Below are positions 45,877-56,225 of a stretch of 64,000 nucleotides of DNA, piece after piece. Source of the DNA: an uncultured Umboniibacter sp. GTDB taxonomy: Bacteria > Pseudomonadota > Gammaproteobacteria > Pseudomonadales > DSM-25080. The first letter of the stretch is position 1, and every line of letters begins with the position of its first letter. Where the stretch lies: contig NZ_CANMGY010000005.1 in assembly GCF_947497555.1 (NCBI RefSeq), positions 124,001-188,000 of the forward strand, given 5' to 3'. Below the pieces are notes generated by a model that worked only from the letters and a program-made list of their open reading frames with translations, had not been told where the DNA came from and made no database searches. Both the position numbers and the translations under genes were made by a program.

Positions 45877-46311
45877 ATGAGCCAATACAAAAAAGTATTA
45901 GTTGCACTAGATCTCACTGAATATTCCCCTGAGGTTGTAAAACGAGCAAAGGCACTTAGCAGCGAACTTGATGTAAGAATCACCTTAGCACATGTGGTCG
46001 AGCCACTGGCGTTAGCGTATGGCGGTGATATTCCGTTAGACATGAGTGATGTTCAGGAGCAAATAAAAGAACAAAGTGCGAAGCGCATAGCAGTGATTGC
46101 CAAGCGCTTTGAGATTCCTGACTACGATTGCCGCATCCTTATTGGTCAGCCGGAGGCAGAGATCCGTGCACTCGCAGACGAAATCGAAGCCGACTTGGTT
46201 GTCGTGGGATGTCACAGTCGAGCCGGCCTATCAATGCTCTTTGGCTCTACCGCCAACAGCATGCTCAACGGTGCCTCCTGTGACGTCTTAGCCGTTCGTG
46301 TCGGCGACTAA
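45877..46311 (+). CDS. Universal stress protein UspA family
   Basis: A 144-residue single Usp domain: KKVLVALDLTEYSPEV at the start, and the ATP-binding-type motif GCHSRAGLSMLFGSTANSML near the end (G-x2-G-x9-G-S/T pattern approximated), which suggests the nucleotide-binding type. ATG at 45877 is chosen because AAGGAG lies six bases upstream; the frame is open further back to 45814. Likely induced in stationary phase or stress, by family analogy. Confidence 0.9.
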   Translation: MSQYKKVLVALDLTEYSPEVVKRAKALSSELDVRITLAHVVEPLALAYGGDIPLDMSDVQEQIKEQSAKRIAVIAKRFEIPDYDCRILIGQPEAEIRALADEIEADLVVVGCHSRAGLSMLFGSTANSMLNGASCDVLAVRVGD

Positions 46312-46323
46312 CTGACAGCTAGT

Positions 46324-47124
46324 TTGACTCACAAACCTCAGTATACGGACGCTGGTGTAAACTGGCGTAACCCGCGGCTACAAAAGCGTCGTGAAGTGCT
46401 AATCGAACACGCTTTAGCAAACGGTGTCGATCGCTGGCTTTGTATCGCGACAGAACTCGCCGACTACGAGTTTATTCACGCCAACGGCCCCCAGAAAATT
46501 GATTGGCGAACCTCCTTTGGACTGCACCCCCACTATGCATCGAAGTCAGCGTTAGATGCCGTGCTTCGGGAGGCGGAGCGAATTTTAGCGGCGGATAGGA
46601 ATATCTGTGCGATTGGTGAAACTGGCTTGGATTTCGCGCGGATGTTGCAGACTGAAGCGGATCAAGTTCGGGCCTTCGAAGCACAGCTCGAACTCGCAAA
46701 GCTTCATCAGCTCCCCGTCTATCTTCACCAACGCGAGGCACACAAGGTGTTCCAACAGTGCCTAGCCGACTTCGATATTTCTCAAGGCATCGCACACTGC
46801 TTTACCGAGGGACGCGCCGAGATGAGCAGTTATTTGGATCGTGGGTTATATATCGGCATTACCGGTTGGCTGTGCGACGAGCGACGCAACCAAGAGCTAG
46901 TCAAGGCCCTTGACTACCTCCCCCTTGATCGATTAATCATCGAGACTGACGCGCCCTATCTACTAGCCCGCGACCTCAGGCCTAAGCCGAAATCGGGGTG
47001 CGCGATGCCAAGTCATATTCCGCATCTCGCCGCTACCATTGCCCGACTAAAGCAGGTCTCCGTTGAAACGGTCCGCGAACAGTCCGAAGCCAATGTCACT
47101 TCGCTATTTAATTGGCAGCGATAA
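46324..47124 (+). CDS. tatD: TatD family metal-dependent hydrolase
   Basis: A 266-residue TIM-barrel hydrolase closest to E. coli TatD (3'-5' exonuclease): GLHPHYA, GETGLDF with the metal Glu, YLHQREAH and AHCFT with metal His residues, YIGITGWLCDERR, and IETDAPYLL with the metal Asp. All four expected metal ligands are present. The frame has no ATG near the start; TTG at 46324, 12 bases after the stress-protein stop and in the same frame, gives a protein that begins like TatD (YTDAGVN). Confidence 0.88.
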   Translation: MTHKPQYTDAGVNWRNPRLQKRREVLIEHALANGVDRWLCIATELADYEFIHANGPQKIDWRTSFGLHPHYASKSALDAVLREAERILAADRNICAIGETGLDFARMLQTEADQVRAFEAQLELAKLHQLPVYLHQREAHKVFQQCLADFDISQGIAHCFTEGRAEMSSYLDRGLYIGITGWLCDERRNQELVKALDYLPLDRLIIETDAPYLLARDLRPKPKSGCAMPSHIPHLAATIARLKQVSVETVREQSEANVTSLFNWQR

Positions 47125-47341
47125 ACGCTTTCAACTGATCCCCATCGAATGGCCAGTTCAGCTCATTGCCTCCCATCACAACCACCGGAATACGGACTCC
47201 GTAGGCCTCCATCAGTTCATCGTTTAAGGCGATATCAACTAATTTCAGAGTATACTCAGGCGCATAGTAGCGAATGAGCTCCAGCGCCTGTTCACAGAGG
47301 TGACAGTATTGGGTGTGCATCAGGCTGATGGTACTAGCCAT
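47108..47341 (-). CDS. Glutaredoxin-like protein
   Basis: A 77-residue thioredoxin-fold protein of the glutaredoxin 2/DUF836 type: CHLC redox motif at residues 13-16 (YCHLCEQAL), cis-proline segment RIPVVVM and a short C-terminal helix. The partner is unknown. Its start overlaps rlmKL by eight bases, and its end overlaps tatD convergently by 17 bases. Confidence 0.85.
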   Translation of the reverse strand: MASTISLMHTQYCHLCEQALELIRYYAPEYTLKLVDIALNDELMEAYGVRIPVVVMGGNELNWPFDGDQLKAFIAAN

Positions 47342-49487
47342 GGCGGATTATCCAGCACTGATGGATCTTCGGATTACGCTTAAAATCAACGTCAATGGTC
47401 GATGCACTAATATTCTCGATCTGATAACGCTCAGCTAATCCAGGTTCAAGTTTGAACTTCCGATAGTTATTTGAGAAATAGAGTGTGCCATCCTTTGCCA
47501 ACAAACGCATCGCGTCGTCAATCAACTTCTCATGATCCTTCTGCACATCGAACACATCACTCATACGCTTCGAGTTAGAGAAGGTTGGAGGATCGAGCAT
47601 GATGATATCGTACTCGCCTGTGGCATTAGCCAGCCATTCAACACAATTTGCCTGCTCAAACTCATGCTGTGCAAGGGTTACGTAGTTGCGGCGAAAGCTA
47701 TCTTTAGCCCAGTTTAGATAGGTTCGTGACATGTCTACGCTGGTCGTCTTGGCACCCGCCATGGCCGCGTGCAAAGAGGCGACGGCGGTATAGCAAAATA
47801 GATTCAAGAAGCGCTTAGATTTGGCCTCATTCATGATTCGTCTGCGCAGCGGACGATGATCCAAGAACAAACCCGTATCTAAGTAGGATGCCAATTCTAC
47901 TTCGATAGAATGGCCAAACTCGTCCACAAAGAAACGTTTCGACTCGGGCGCTGATTCGTACTGAGAGGTGCCCTTTTGGCGACGTCGCTCCTTACTATTT
48001 AGTTCAGCTAGTGGCACATCAAACGCTGCGGAAATAGCCGTGAGTGCTATTTTAAAGCGAGCTGCGGCTTTGGCTTCAGGAATCGTGGACGGCGCTGCAT
48101 ACTCTTGGACATGAAGCTGATCGCCATATACGTCAATGGCAACACTGAATTCGGGCAGGTCCGCGTCATAGACGCGATAACAGCTAATGTGCTCTCGCTT
48201 TACCCAAGCTTTCAATTGTTTCTGGTTCTTTTTCAAACGGTTATAGAGCATTAACCCCTCTTCAGATAACCGTTCTCGTTCATAGATCGCGGTAGGCAAC
48301 GGTTTACCATAACCCCGGCTATCTTCTGAACTCATATCGAAGCGAAGCAGAAAAGCTTCAATATCGCCGTTCTGATACTTATTGCGCTTTGGTGAGCGAA
48401 GCGGCATATGCTGGCAGAGATCTACGCGCGACGTAAATACACCAAAGGTCCTGACATTTGGCAACGCTGCAACCCGATTACCCAACTGCTGGTATAGGCC
48501 GGCTAGCTCGGTTTCCTCGCCAATACGCTCGCCATAAGGTGGATTCGTCAGCACTAAATCTGCCGTCCAATCGGGATCAATTTCATCGTTGATATCGTGC
48601 TTATGAATCTTAACAAAACGTCCAAGCGTAGCACCCGCCACTGCTCGCTGTGCAGCCTGAAGTGCCTTGTGAGAAAGATCTAAGCCAATCACATGACCTT
48701 CAAACGCAGCACGCCCCTGTTGATCTCGCGTCACAGCCTCGCGATAGATAGACTCCCAAATGCTATCGCTATGTCGATACCACTGTTCGAAACCAAATGA
48801 TTCCCGATTTAACCCCGGCGCCATATCAGTTGCCATCATCGCCGCTTCAACCACGAAGGTGCCCGAACCGCACATGGGGTCAAGAAAAGATCCTCCCTCT
48901 GCGGCAATGACAGGCCAGCCGCTTTGATACAATAACGCTGCGGCTAAGGTCTCTCTAAGTGGCGCTAAGCCGCCGCCAGCGCGATAGCCTCGACGATGAA
49001 GCCCCCCACCCGACATATCTAACCCCACGGAAAATTTGTCCCGCTGTAAATGGCCATAAACGCGGATAGCAGGGTCTTCGGTGTCTACATTTGGCCGCTC
49101 ACCAGTGGTATTTCGAATAACGTCGACGATCGCATCCTTAATCTTCAGCCCGCCAAAATTGGTATGGCGCAACCACTTATTCATACCACGAAAATCCACG
49201 GCAAAGCTGTGCTCTGGCCCTAGATGCGCTAGCCAGGGAATACTTGCCGCGACGTCGTAAAGCTCTTCAACATCGTTAACCCGCGCACTGGCCAATTGAA
49301 GCAACACTCTCGAAGCGACACGAGACCAAAGGCAAATACGATAGACCTCTTCAATACCACCCTCAAGGCTAACTTGACCAAGCGCCTGCGCTACCGAGGC
49401 CTCCGGCAGGATCTGCTGGATTTCATCCGCTAGATGGCGTTCAAGGCCACCGGCGCAGGTAACGATAAGTGTGTAGTTTGCCGACAT
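47334..49487 (-). CDS. rlmL: Bifunctional 23S rRNA methyltransferase RlmKL
   Basis: One protein of 717 residues with two methyltransferase units: RlmL (m2G2445) at the N-terminus with a THUMP domain (about 50-160) and motif NPPYGER, and RlmK (m7G2069) at the C-terminus with LNLFCYTAVASLHAAMAGA and the LDPPTFSNSK motif. This fusion is the usual gammaproteobacterial form and acts on the large subunit during assembly. It is divergent from rmf. Confidence 0.96.
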   Translation of the reverse strand: MSANYTLIVTCAGGLERHLADEIQQILPEASVAQALGQVSLEGGIEEVYRICLWSRVASRVLLQLASARVNDVEELYDVAASIPWLAHLGPEHSFAVDFRGMNKWLRHTNFGGLKIKDAIVDVIRNTTGERPNVDTEDPAIRVYGHLQRDKFSVGLDMSGGGLHRRGYRAGGGLAPLRETLAAALLYQSGWPVIAAEGGSFLDPMCGSGTFVVEAAMMATDMAPGLNRESFGFEQWYRHSDSIWESIYREAVTRDQQGRAAFEGHVIGLDLSHKALQAAQRAVAGATLGRFVKIHKHDINDEIDPDWTADLVLTNPPYGERIGEETELAGLYQQLGNRVAALPNVRTFGVFTSRVDLCQHMPLRSPKRNKYQNGDIEAFLLRFDMSSEDSRGYGKPLPTAIYERERLSEEGLMLYNRLKKNQKQLKAWVKREHISCYRVYDADLPEFSVAIDVYGDQLHVQEYAAPSTIPEAKAAARFKIALTAISAAFDVPLAELNSKERRRQKGTSQYESAPESKRFFVDEFGHSIEVELASYLDTGLFLDHRPLRRRIMNEAKSKRFLNLFCYTAVASLHAAMAGAKTTSVDMSRTYLNWAKDSFRRNYVTLAQHEFEQANCVEWLANATGEYDIIMLDPPTFSNSKRMSDVFDVQKDHEKLIDDAMRLLAKDGTLYFSNNYRKFKLEPGLAERYQIENISASTIDVDFKRNPKIHQCWIIRHG

Positions 49488-49507
49488 GATGTAGTTCCTA
49501 ATTTAGC

Positions 49508-49559
49508 GTCACTTTTTCGTGACAAGATTCGCAAATGAACGGATTCATTACTTCCGTTC
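49508..49559. repeat. Two inverted repeats in the rlmKL/rmf promoter region
   Basis: GTCAC (49508-49512), loop TTTTTC, GTGAC (49519-49523); then GAACGGA (49537-49543) and TCCGTTC (49553-49559). They lie in the 151-base divergent gap. Either could be a regulator site or leader structure; no known consensus is matched. Confidence 0.4.
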
Positions 49560-49638
49560 GTCGCTTCGAGTGGAAAGCATTCTCTCCCACTGCTTTAATG
49601 TAATTGTAACATCTGAGTAATAATTTGGAGGTTCGCCA

Positions 49639-49815
49639 GTGAAACGACAAAAACGAGATATGAGTCAACGCGCCTACGATAAAGGATATAACGCCGGCAT
49701 GAAGGGCAAATCACGTGAACAATGCCCCCACTCTCAAGAAGACCATCGGCTCGAATGGCTAGGTGGTTGGCGACAAGCTCGGGCCGATCAATGGGAAGTC
49801 GACCCCGATCGTTAA
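49639..49815 (+). CDS. rmf: Ribosome modulation factor
   Basis: A 58-residue basic protein starting MKRQKRDMSQRAYDKGYNAG and containing EWLGGWRQARADQ, closely matching E. coli RMF (MKRQKRD, GYQAG, WLGGWREAMAD). RMF joins 70S ribosomes into inactive 100S dimers with HPF in stationary phase. The start is GTG at 49639 with GGAGG eight bases upstream. It is convergent with pyrD, only nine bases from its stop, and no terminator is seen between. In Pseudomonas rmf likewise lies between rlmL and pyrD. Confidence 0.96.
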   Translation: MKRQKRDMSQRAYDKGYNAGMKGKSREQCPHSQEDHRLEWLGGWRQARADQWEVDPDR

Positions 49816-49824
49816 TACGTAGTC

Positions 49825-50847
49825 TTAGGATCTGAGCTTCTTAATGGCCTTCGCGGCATCTTTGATTAGCTCAGGCCCTTGATATATAAATGAAGAATAT
49901 ATCTGCACCAAATCCGCTCCCGCCTCAATGCGCTCCGCAGCTACATCACCACTATCTATTCCCCCAACACCAATCAACGGAATTTTACCCGCCAACTGCT
50001 CGCTAAGCACTTTACAGCAGTGTTCAGCTTTGTCTGTAAGCGGGGAGCCTGACAAACCACCGGCTTCATTCGCAAGAGGATGACCATCAACGTTCGAACG
50101 ATCCAGAGTAGTATTGGTGCCAATAACAGCATCCAACTCCGACGAAATAATCTGCTCAGCTACCTGGCGAAGATCATCATCCTCCATGTCTGGAGCCAAT
50201 TTTACAGCAATCGGAACGTAGCGCTGATGCTGACTCTGGAGCTGAAGTTGTCGCTCTCGTAACTGGGAGAGTAATTCATCTAATTTTGCACCAAACTGAA
50301 GCTCGCGAAGTCCGGGGGTATTAGGAGATGAAAGATTAACCGTTACATAGTCGGAAAAGGCGTAAACCTTATTTAAACAATGGAGGTAATCACTGGCAGC
50401 ATCTTCAACCGGAGTATCGAAGTTCTTGCCAATATTCACGCCAACCACACCATCGTACTTTCTTGCGGCGAGACGCTCTACTAAAGCGTCAACGCCGGCA
50501 TTATTGAATCCCATTCGATTGATAATGGCGCCGTGTTCCTCTAAACGAAATAGTCGCGGCTTAGGATTACCCGGTTGAGGCCGCGGTGTCACGGTACCCA
50601 CTTCAACGAAACCAAAGCCCATTGCACCGAAGGCATCGATTGCTACACCGTTTTTATCTAAGCCGGCCGCTAAACCAACACGGTTAGGGAAGTTTAATCC
50701 CATGCAAGTGAAAGGATCATCCACTCTCCGCTGACCAGCCAAGCTAATCAACCCAAGGCGCCCGAGCGCGCTAAGTCCGTCGATCGTTAAATCGTGTGCA
50801 GCTTCCGCAGACATACTAAACAACAAGGGCTTAACGAGTGAAAACAT
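49825..50847 (-). CDS. pyrD: Dihydroorotate dehydrogenase (quinone), class 2
   Basis: PyrD oxidises dihydroorotate to orotate with FMN and passes electrons to the membrane quinone. The 340 residues have the class 2 N-terminal membrane-associating helices, [10 protein letters not shown] (about 59-68), [14 protein letters not shown] containing the catalytic serine, and the VKLAPD and GVGGIDSG phosphate-binding blocks. It is a single gene convergent with rmf. Confidence 0.97.
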   Translation of the reverse strand: MFSLVKPLLFSMSAEAAHDLTIDGLSALGRLGLISLAGQRRVDDPFTCMGLNFPNRVGLAAGLDKNGVAIDAFGAMGFGFVEVGTVTPRPQPGNPKPRLFRLEEHGAIINRMGFNNAGVDALVERLAARKYDGVVGVNIGKNFDTPVEDAASDYLHCLNKVYAFSDYVTVNLSSPNTPGLRELQFGAKLDELLSQLRERQLQLQSQHQRYVPIAVKLAPDMEDDDLRQVAEQIISSELDAVIGTNTTLDRSNVDGHPLANEAGGLSGSPLTDKAEHCCKVLSEQLAGKIPLIGVGGIDSGDVAAERIEAGADLVQIYSSFIYQGPELIKDAAKAIKKLRS

Positions 50848-50890
50848 AATGATCCTATTTTGCGATTGATTGAGCCGCGATTATCGCGCC

Positions 50891-53800
50891 TTAGCAGTCA
50901 GAACTCAACTGAGATAAAGCCCTTAGTGTCACAGCGAATAGCGCAAAGCCATGTTGATTCGTTGCATCAACCTCTGCCATCGTAGCTTGCCACTGAGAAA
51001 CCGCCGTCTTGTTCCGAGTCACCCAGCTACCTACCGAGCTACAAGCGTTGTCATCACCGTCCTCAAGACCTCGCACAACACTTGCTGTTAGCTCTCTACG
51101 ACGGAGATTTAACTCATCTAAGTTAACCTCCCGCGCCATCGCCTCCCATTGATCCCGAACCTTATAGGATGTCAACAACTCATGAATATCATTGAGTCTA
51201 AGCTTGGAAGCTACCTCAAAGTAAGCGCTACCAACCAGTACACTATCCGTTTCGGTTTCCGAAGCGACATCACAAATACTGAGCATTGCAAAGAGATAAT
51301 CCGTCGCGGCACAGCGGGTCGCCAATTTTTCAGGGACATTGGCGCTAATCATCGCATTATAACGCTTCGTCCATTTAGACTGCTGCCGAGTAGACAGATA
51401 GTTTGGCAACTGTTCAATTAATCGGCTCACCTCATCCTTGAATGACTGGATATCAGTCTCGACGTCAGTCGAGGTACGGCGATTATGTATATACCAACGT
51501 GCAGCACGCCGGACCATTCGCCGCTCTCGATCCAGTTGCTCTAGCAGCGCAGTGGAGTCAACATTTGATCCAAGTGCCTCAATATCATCCCAGAGGGTAT
51601 CTAAACTAAAGACCTCGCGACAGAAAATCCACGCCCTCGCAATGGCCTGGTAACTGGCGCCGGTTGATTTTCGCAACCTATGAACAAAGGTAATGCCCAT
51701 AAAGTTGACGATTTCATTCGCCATTTGAGTTGCTACAATCTCAGTGTTGAGCTGATGATCCTCAATCTGCTGAGGGAATTGATCAGCTAAGATGTCAGGG
51801 AAAGCGGACTGCACCATCGCCTTTCTGTATTGACCAGTTATAAGCTTGGCTCGGGCGAAATGACGCTTAAGTTCTGATTTAGCATAGGACAACAGAATTG
51901 ATAACTCGGGTCGGCTTAAAGCCTGCTCACGGTCCTGGATTCGCGATTGCAACGCTGACTCACTCGGTAAGAATTCCAACTCACGGTCGAGTACATTAAT
52001 TGACTCTAGGTCAATAATAAATCGTCGATGGTCGCCACTACGATAGGTACTACGGAGTGACTCCAAGCTGATAGCCTGTGCCTGGAGAGCATTATTATGA
52101 AGCACGAGGCTCGAGACCTGCTCGGTCATCGATTCAAGCAGCTCATTACGCTGCAGCTCACTCATCGCGCCATCACGTGTTAGCTGATTAAGAAGAATTT
52201 TGATATTAACTTCATGGTCGGAGCAATCTACGCCACCGGCATTATCAATGAAATCGGTATTACAACGCCCACCTTCGAGGGAATACTCCACGCGCCCTAG
52301 CTGCGTAAGTCCGAGGTTGCCCCCTTCCCCCACTACCCGAGCCCCTAAATCAACACCATTCACTCGAAGGGAATCGTTGGCTTTGTCTCCGACGTCAGTA
52401 TGACTTTCCGCTGACGACTTAACATAAGTGCCAATACCGCCGTTCCATAACAGATCAAGCGGTGCTTTCAGTAAGCGCTCTAGGAGTTCGGTGGGTCTTA
52501 GTTCAGCCTCTTCTATAGCGAATAGAGCCTTCATTTCCTTCGAAATCTTGATGACTTTCGCACTTCGACTAAAGACTCCCCCACCCTTGGAGATGAGTTT
52601 AGTATTGTAGTCATCCCAACCGGATCGCGGCAGCTCAAACAATCGCTGTCGTTCCTTAAATGACTTCGCAGGGTTTGGATTTGGATCAATAAAGATATGG
52701 CGATGGTTGAACGCCGCCACCACCTTTAGCGATGAAGACAACAGCATGCCGTTGCCGAAAACATCGCCCGACATATCACCGATACCCAATACGGTAACGG
52801 GATCGGACTGAATATCAATACCCATTTCACGGAAATGACGCTGTACAGAGACCCAAGCGCCCTTGGCCGTGATGCCCATTTTCTTATGGTCATAGCCTTG
52901 GCTTCCACCCGAAGCAAACGCATCACCGAGCCAAAAACCATAATCATTGGCCAAATCATTCGCGATGTCAGAGAAAGTTGCCGTACCTTTATCTGCAGCG
53001 ACTACCAAATAAGGATCAGGCTCATCGCGGCAAATGACCGCTGGCGGTGAGACAATTTCTTCGCCAGAGCGGTTATCGGTGATATCTAACAGACCGCTAA
53101 TAAATTCCTTATAACAGGCTATCCCCTCTTCGAGGAACCGGTCTCTCGACCAAGTGCTATCCGTTTTTCGAGCTACAAAACCGCCTTTAGCGCCTACGGG
53201 TACAATCACCGAATTCTTTACCTGCTGCGCCTTCACGAGGCCAAGCACTTCGGTTCGATAATCTTCAAAGCGATCAGACCAACGCAGGCCGCCTCGAGCG
53301 ACCGGACCACCACGAAGGTGAACCCCTTCTGTTCGCGGCGAACAGACGAAGATCTCAAAATACGGTGTTGGCTTTGGTAGGTCCGGGATGCGTCGCGTAT
53401 TGAGTTTAAATGACAGTACCGATCGTTCTTGTCCAGAGCGTGTTGGCCGATAGTAGTTAGTTCGTTCGGTACCCATAATCAAGTCAAGGTAGCGACGCAA
53501 TATACGGTCTTGATCGAGACTTTCTACCCGGTCAATTTCGTTTCGCAGTGCCTGCAACTTATCGTCGATGTTACTCGACTCCGTTGGGGACCGCTCGGGG
53601 TCGAAAATTGCTTCAAAGAGATCAACGAGTTGCGTAGCAACCTCGCTATGTTCAGATAAGGTATCCGCGATATAGTCTAACGAGAAACCAAACTGTATCT
53701 GGAACATATAGCGCGCATAGCTTCGTAATATCGCAACCTGTTGCCAGCTAAGCCCTGCACGAAGGACTAAGCGATTAAAGCGATCGTCTTCCGCATCCCC

Positions 53801-55561
53801 GCGCCATACCGCTTCGAACGCTTCCTGACAGAGGGTGGCGTTACGTTCAATCTTTTCACCACTAAGTCCTTCAACTAAGATCCGATATTCATGCAGCCAC
53901 ACACGTTCGCCATCACGACGATCGATTTCATAGGGGTGTTCTCCCAAGACATACCAACCCAAGTTTTCAAACTTTGGTAGCACTTCAGAAAGACCAATGG
54001 GTGTATCGAAACGGAATACTCGGAAACGTGCCGCGTTATCCGCGTCGCCGACTCGCTGATAAAAGCTCACCGCCATAGATTGATCATTGGCCATTTCATC
54101 AATTGTGACAATATCTCTACCGGCGAAGCGAGTATCATAGTCTTCTCGATACGCCGCAGGGAAAGCACCCTGATACAAACTAGCCAATCGGCTACCAACG
54201 TCGTCACCCAACGTTTCGCACAGCGTATCACGAAGCCTATCTGGCCACTCGCGACACATATCTAGGATTGTATCTTCTAAGTTTGTTAAATCTACATCAC
54301 GACGCTCGTTCGTTGCCGTGCGGAGGATAAAGTGAACGCGGGCATGATTACCCCCGCTGAAGTAAGTTGTAAATTCACTATCTACTGCATTGAGTTCATT
54401 ACTCAAATACGTCTGGATTTTTTTGCGCAGCTCAGTGTTATAGCGATCCCGAGGAACATAGACAAGGCAGTTCACAAAGCGACCTAGGCGGCCCCGACGA
54501 ATACTCACGCGCACAATTGGGCGCTCTTGAATTCGGAGCGCACGATTAACCCCAGAATAAAGCTCTTCAGGCGAGCTGATGAATAATTCATCGGTAGGAT
54601 AATTTGCTAAAATCTGATCCAATACCTTGCCGTCATGGCTATTAGTGGGGAGATTGGCCTTATGAAGAACATAGGCAATCTTATCTCGAACCACTGGAAT
54701 TAAAGACGGGTTTTGGTGATAAACGCTTGAGGTAAAGAGCCCAACGAAACGATGTTCTATCTTGGGCTTTTTCGGATCCCGAATAACGACATAATCAGAA
54801 TAGACGTGCCTATGAATCTGAGATCGAGAAGATGATTTGGAGAACGCAATATTTTCACCTTCGAGAAGAATGGGAACCGAAACGAGATCGTCGTCCTCGC
54901 TGTCGTCGTTAGTGGTTCCCAACGTACGGGTGATTTTTCCATCACTCCATTCACCGTAACCCAAGAAGATGAAATGTTCACGGCGGAGCCAATCTAAGAA
55001 GTCATGTGCTGGATCGCCAGCCAGCTTCTTCTCATAGTTCACTACTAGGGTCCTAACTTGCTCCTGCATACTCGGGAACGCATCGACGACGTTCTTAACG
55101 GAGCTTAGGGTAGTGTTTAGGGTCTCAGCCATTGCATTAAGTTCGTCCACCTTCTCGCGACGGCCAACCTCGATATAGGCAAGTGAACGAGACGGATCGG
55201 TAAGAAATACATGACTATGAAGTAATCGTACTTCGATCCCAATAACTCCAAGCGCTATTCGAATAGAGTCAATAACAAAAGGGAGGTCCGAAAAAGATAT
55301 GACGATAACCGTATTAGCAGCCTGCCACCGATTACGTTCAATAGTAGGGTTATAGACGCGAATATAATCGTCACTTCGTCCTACGTGCTGGTGCGCCAGA
55401 TCAACTAGCCAGCCTGCAACATTATCGACTTTGCGCGAAGAAAATTCGTCCAAAGGGAAGTTACTCAACCAAGCATTAATAAACGCCAGGTGCTCGTCAC
55501 TACAGTTCGCCTTTTGAGCCTCTTCTAGTAACGCATTGGGGTCCATTTGTTTTATACCCAT
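50891..55561 (-). CDS. gdhB: NAD-specific glutamate dehydrogenase, 180-kDa class
   Basis: This 1556-residue enzyme (class GDH180) deaminates glutamate to 2-oxoglutarate with NAD+, mainly for amino-acid catabolism. It has a long N-terminal regulatory half with ACT-like folds, the catalytic domain with RGGLRWSDRFEDYRTEVLGL and the VGAKGGF lysine (about residue 790), the NAD-binding fold (VLGIGDMSGDVFGNG) and a C-terminal helical part. Size matches gdhB of Pseudomonas (about 1620) and Streptomyces (about 1650). ATG at 55561. The next gene upstream, smr, is 88 bases away. Confidence 0.95.
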   Translation of the reverse strand: MGIKQMDPNALLEEAQKANCSDEHLAFINAWLSNFPLDEFSSRKVDNVAGWLVDLAHQHVGRSDDYIRVYNPTIERNRWQAANTVIVISFSDLPFVIDSIRIALGVIGIEVRLLHSHVFLTDPSRSLAYIEVGRREKVDELNAMAETLNTTLSSVKNVVDAFPSMQEQVRTLVVNYEKKLAGDPAHDFLDWLRREHFIFLGYGEWSDGKITRTLGTTNDDSEDDDLVSVPILLEGENIAFSKSSSRSQIHRHVYSDYVVIRDPKKPKIEHRFVGLFTSSVYHQNPSLIPVVRDKIAYVLHKANLPTNSHDGKVLDQILANYPTDELFISSPEELYSGVNRALRIQERPIVRVSIRRGRLGRFVNCLVYVPRDRYNTELRKKIQTYLSNELNAVDSEFTTYFSGGNHARVHFILRTATNERRDVDLTNLEDTILDMCREWPDRLRDTLCETLGDDVGSRLASLYQGAFPAAYREDYDTRFAGRDIVTIDEMANDQSMAVSFYQRVGDADNAARFRVFRFDTPIGLSEVLPKFENLGWYVLGEHPYEIDRRDGERVWLHEYRILVEGLSGEKIERNATLCQEAFEAVWRGDAEDDRFNRLVLRAGLSWQQVAILRSYARYMFQIQFGFSLDYIADTLSEHSEVATQLVDLFEAIFDPERSPTESSNIDDKLQALRNEIDRVESLDQDRILRRYLDLIMGTERTNYYRPTRSGQERSVLSFKLNTRRIPDLPKPTPYFEIFVCSPRTEGVHLRGGPVARGGLRWSDRFEDYRTEVLGLVKAQQVKNSVIVPVGAKGGFVARKTDSTWSRDRFLEEGIACYKEFISGLLDITDNRSGEEIVSPPAVICRDEPDPYLVVAADKGTATFSDIANDLANDYGFWLGDAFASGGSQGYDHKKMGITAKGAWVSVQRHFREMGIDIQSDPVTVLGIGDMSGDVFGNGMLLSSSLKVVAAFNHRHIFIDPNPNPAKSFKERQRLFELPRSGWDDYNTKLISKGGGVFSRSAKVIKISKEMKALFAIEEAELRPTELLERLLKAPLDLLWNGGIGTYVKSSAESHTDVGDKANDSLRVNGVDLGARVVGEGGNLGLTQLGRVEYSLEGGRCNTDFIDNAGGVDCSDHEVNIKILLNQLTRDGAMSELQRNELLESMTEQVSSLVLHNNALQAQAISLESLRSTYRSGDHRRFIIDLESINVLDRELEFLPSESALQSRIQDREQALSRPELSILLSYAKSELKRHFARAKLITGQYRKAMVQSAFPDILADQFPQQIEDHQLNTEIVATQMANEIVNFMGITFVHRLRKSTGASYQAIARAWIFCREVFSLDTLWDDIEALGSNVDSTALLEQLDRERRMVRRAARWYIHNRRTSTDVETDIQSFKDEVSRLIEQLPNYLSTRQQSKWTKRYNAMISANVPEKLATRCAATDYLFAMLSICDVASETETDSVLVGSAYFEVASKLRLNDIHELLTSYKVRDQWEAMAREVNLDELNLRRRELTASVVRGLEDGDDNACSSVGSWVTRNKTAVSQWQATMAEVDATNQHGFALFAVTLRALSQLSSDC

Positions 55562-55609
55562 TTTACTGCTCTCATCCTGTCTTAATCACAGTGTAGTCAT
55601 GAGGTGGGC

Positions 55610-55639
55610 CTTTTATCCACCCGTTATGTATTTTATCAA
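55610..55639 (-). promoter_or_regulatory. Possible gdhB promoter
   Basis: On the minus strand TTGATA (55634-55639), 18-base spacer, TAAAAG (55610-55615), about 50 bases before the gdhB ATG. Match by eye; read-through from the pepN-smr operon is also possible. Confidence 0.4.
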
Positions 55640-55649
55640 AAGAGCGCGA

Positions 55650-56225
55650 TTATCTTCGGCGCTCATGGCGCTCTTTGTTCTCTAATTTTTTCTCTGGTGA
55701 TTTACGCAGCATCACATAAACCGCACCATAACCTCCGTGACGCGGAAGTGCCGTGTAAAACGCCATAACCTCATCTAACTGCTTTAACCAACGGTTTACG
55801 TGTGACTTAAGTAGAGCTTTTGGCTCACTGCGCTCACCTTTGCCGTGGGAAATAACAACAGTTCGGACATCATATCGAACGCAATCCCGAACAAACTCAT
55901 AAACATCAGTTCGGGCTTGCTCAACCGTGCGATGATGTAGATCGAGCTTTGCTTCGATCCCGTATTTCCCCAAGCGAAGGCTTTTCAGTACGCCGTACTG
56001 AATACCCGTTCGATGAAACTCAAGATACGACAGTGGCTCAACGAATTCTAGATGATCCGTCATCAATTGATTCGAATCGACAGAATCTTCCGACTCAGCC
56101 ACGGTACGACGAATTTTCTTTTGCTCAGCACTCAATCGCGTTGTCTTACGCTCAACACGGGGTGCGATATCTAGCTTTTTGACGCCCGCCATTTCGGCTT
56201 CGAATAACGATTTATCATCAGCCAT
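55650..56225 (-). CDS. Smr-domain nuclease-like protein
   Basis: A 191-residue protein with a C-terminal Smr domain: LDLHHRTVEQA (94-104) and ISHGKGERS (125-133), the two conserved blocks of the MutS2-type nickase domain, preceded by about 85 residues rich in charge. The proteobacterial members (SmrA/YdaL) show nicking activity in vitro; the cellular role is unclear. ATG at 56225 shares one base with the pepN stop (TGATG), so coupling is likely; GTG at 56228 is an alternative. Confidence 0.9.
   Translation of the reverse strand: MADDKSLFEAEMAGVKKLDIAPRVERKTTRLSAEQKKIRRTVAESEDSVDSNQLMTDHLEFVEPLSYLEFHRTGIQYGVLKSLRLGKYGIEAKLDLHHRTVEQARTDVYEFVRDCVRYDVRTVVISHGKGERSEPKALLKSHVNRWLKQLDEVMAFYTALPRHGGYGAVYVMLRKSPEKKLENKERHERRR

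Noticed and set aside
55603-55621. GGTGG/CCACC hairpin before gdhB as a terminator of the pepN-smr operon
   Set aside because: Five base pairs, no T-run on the minus strand.
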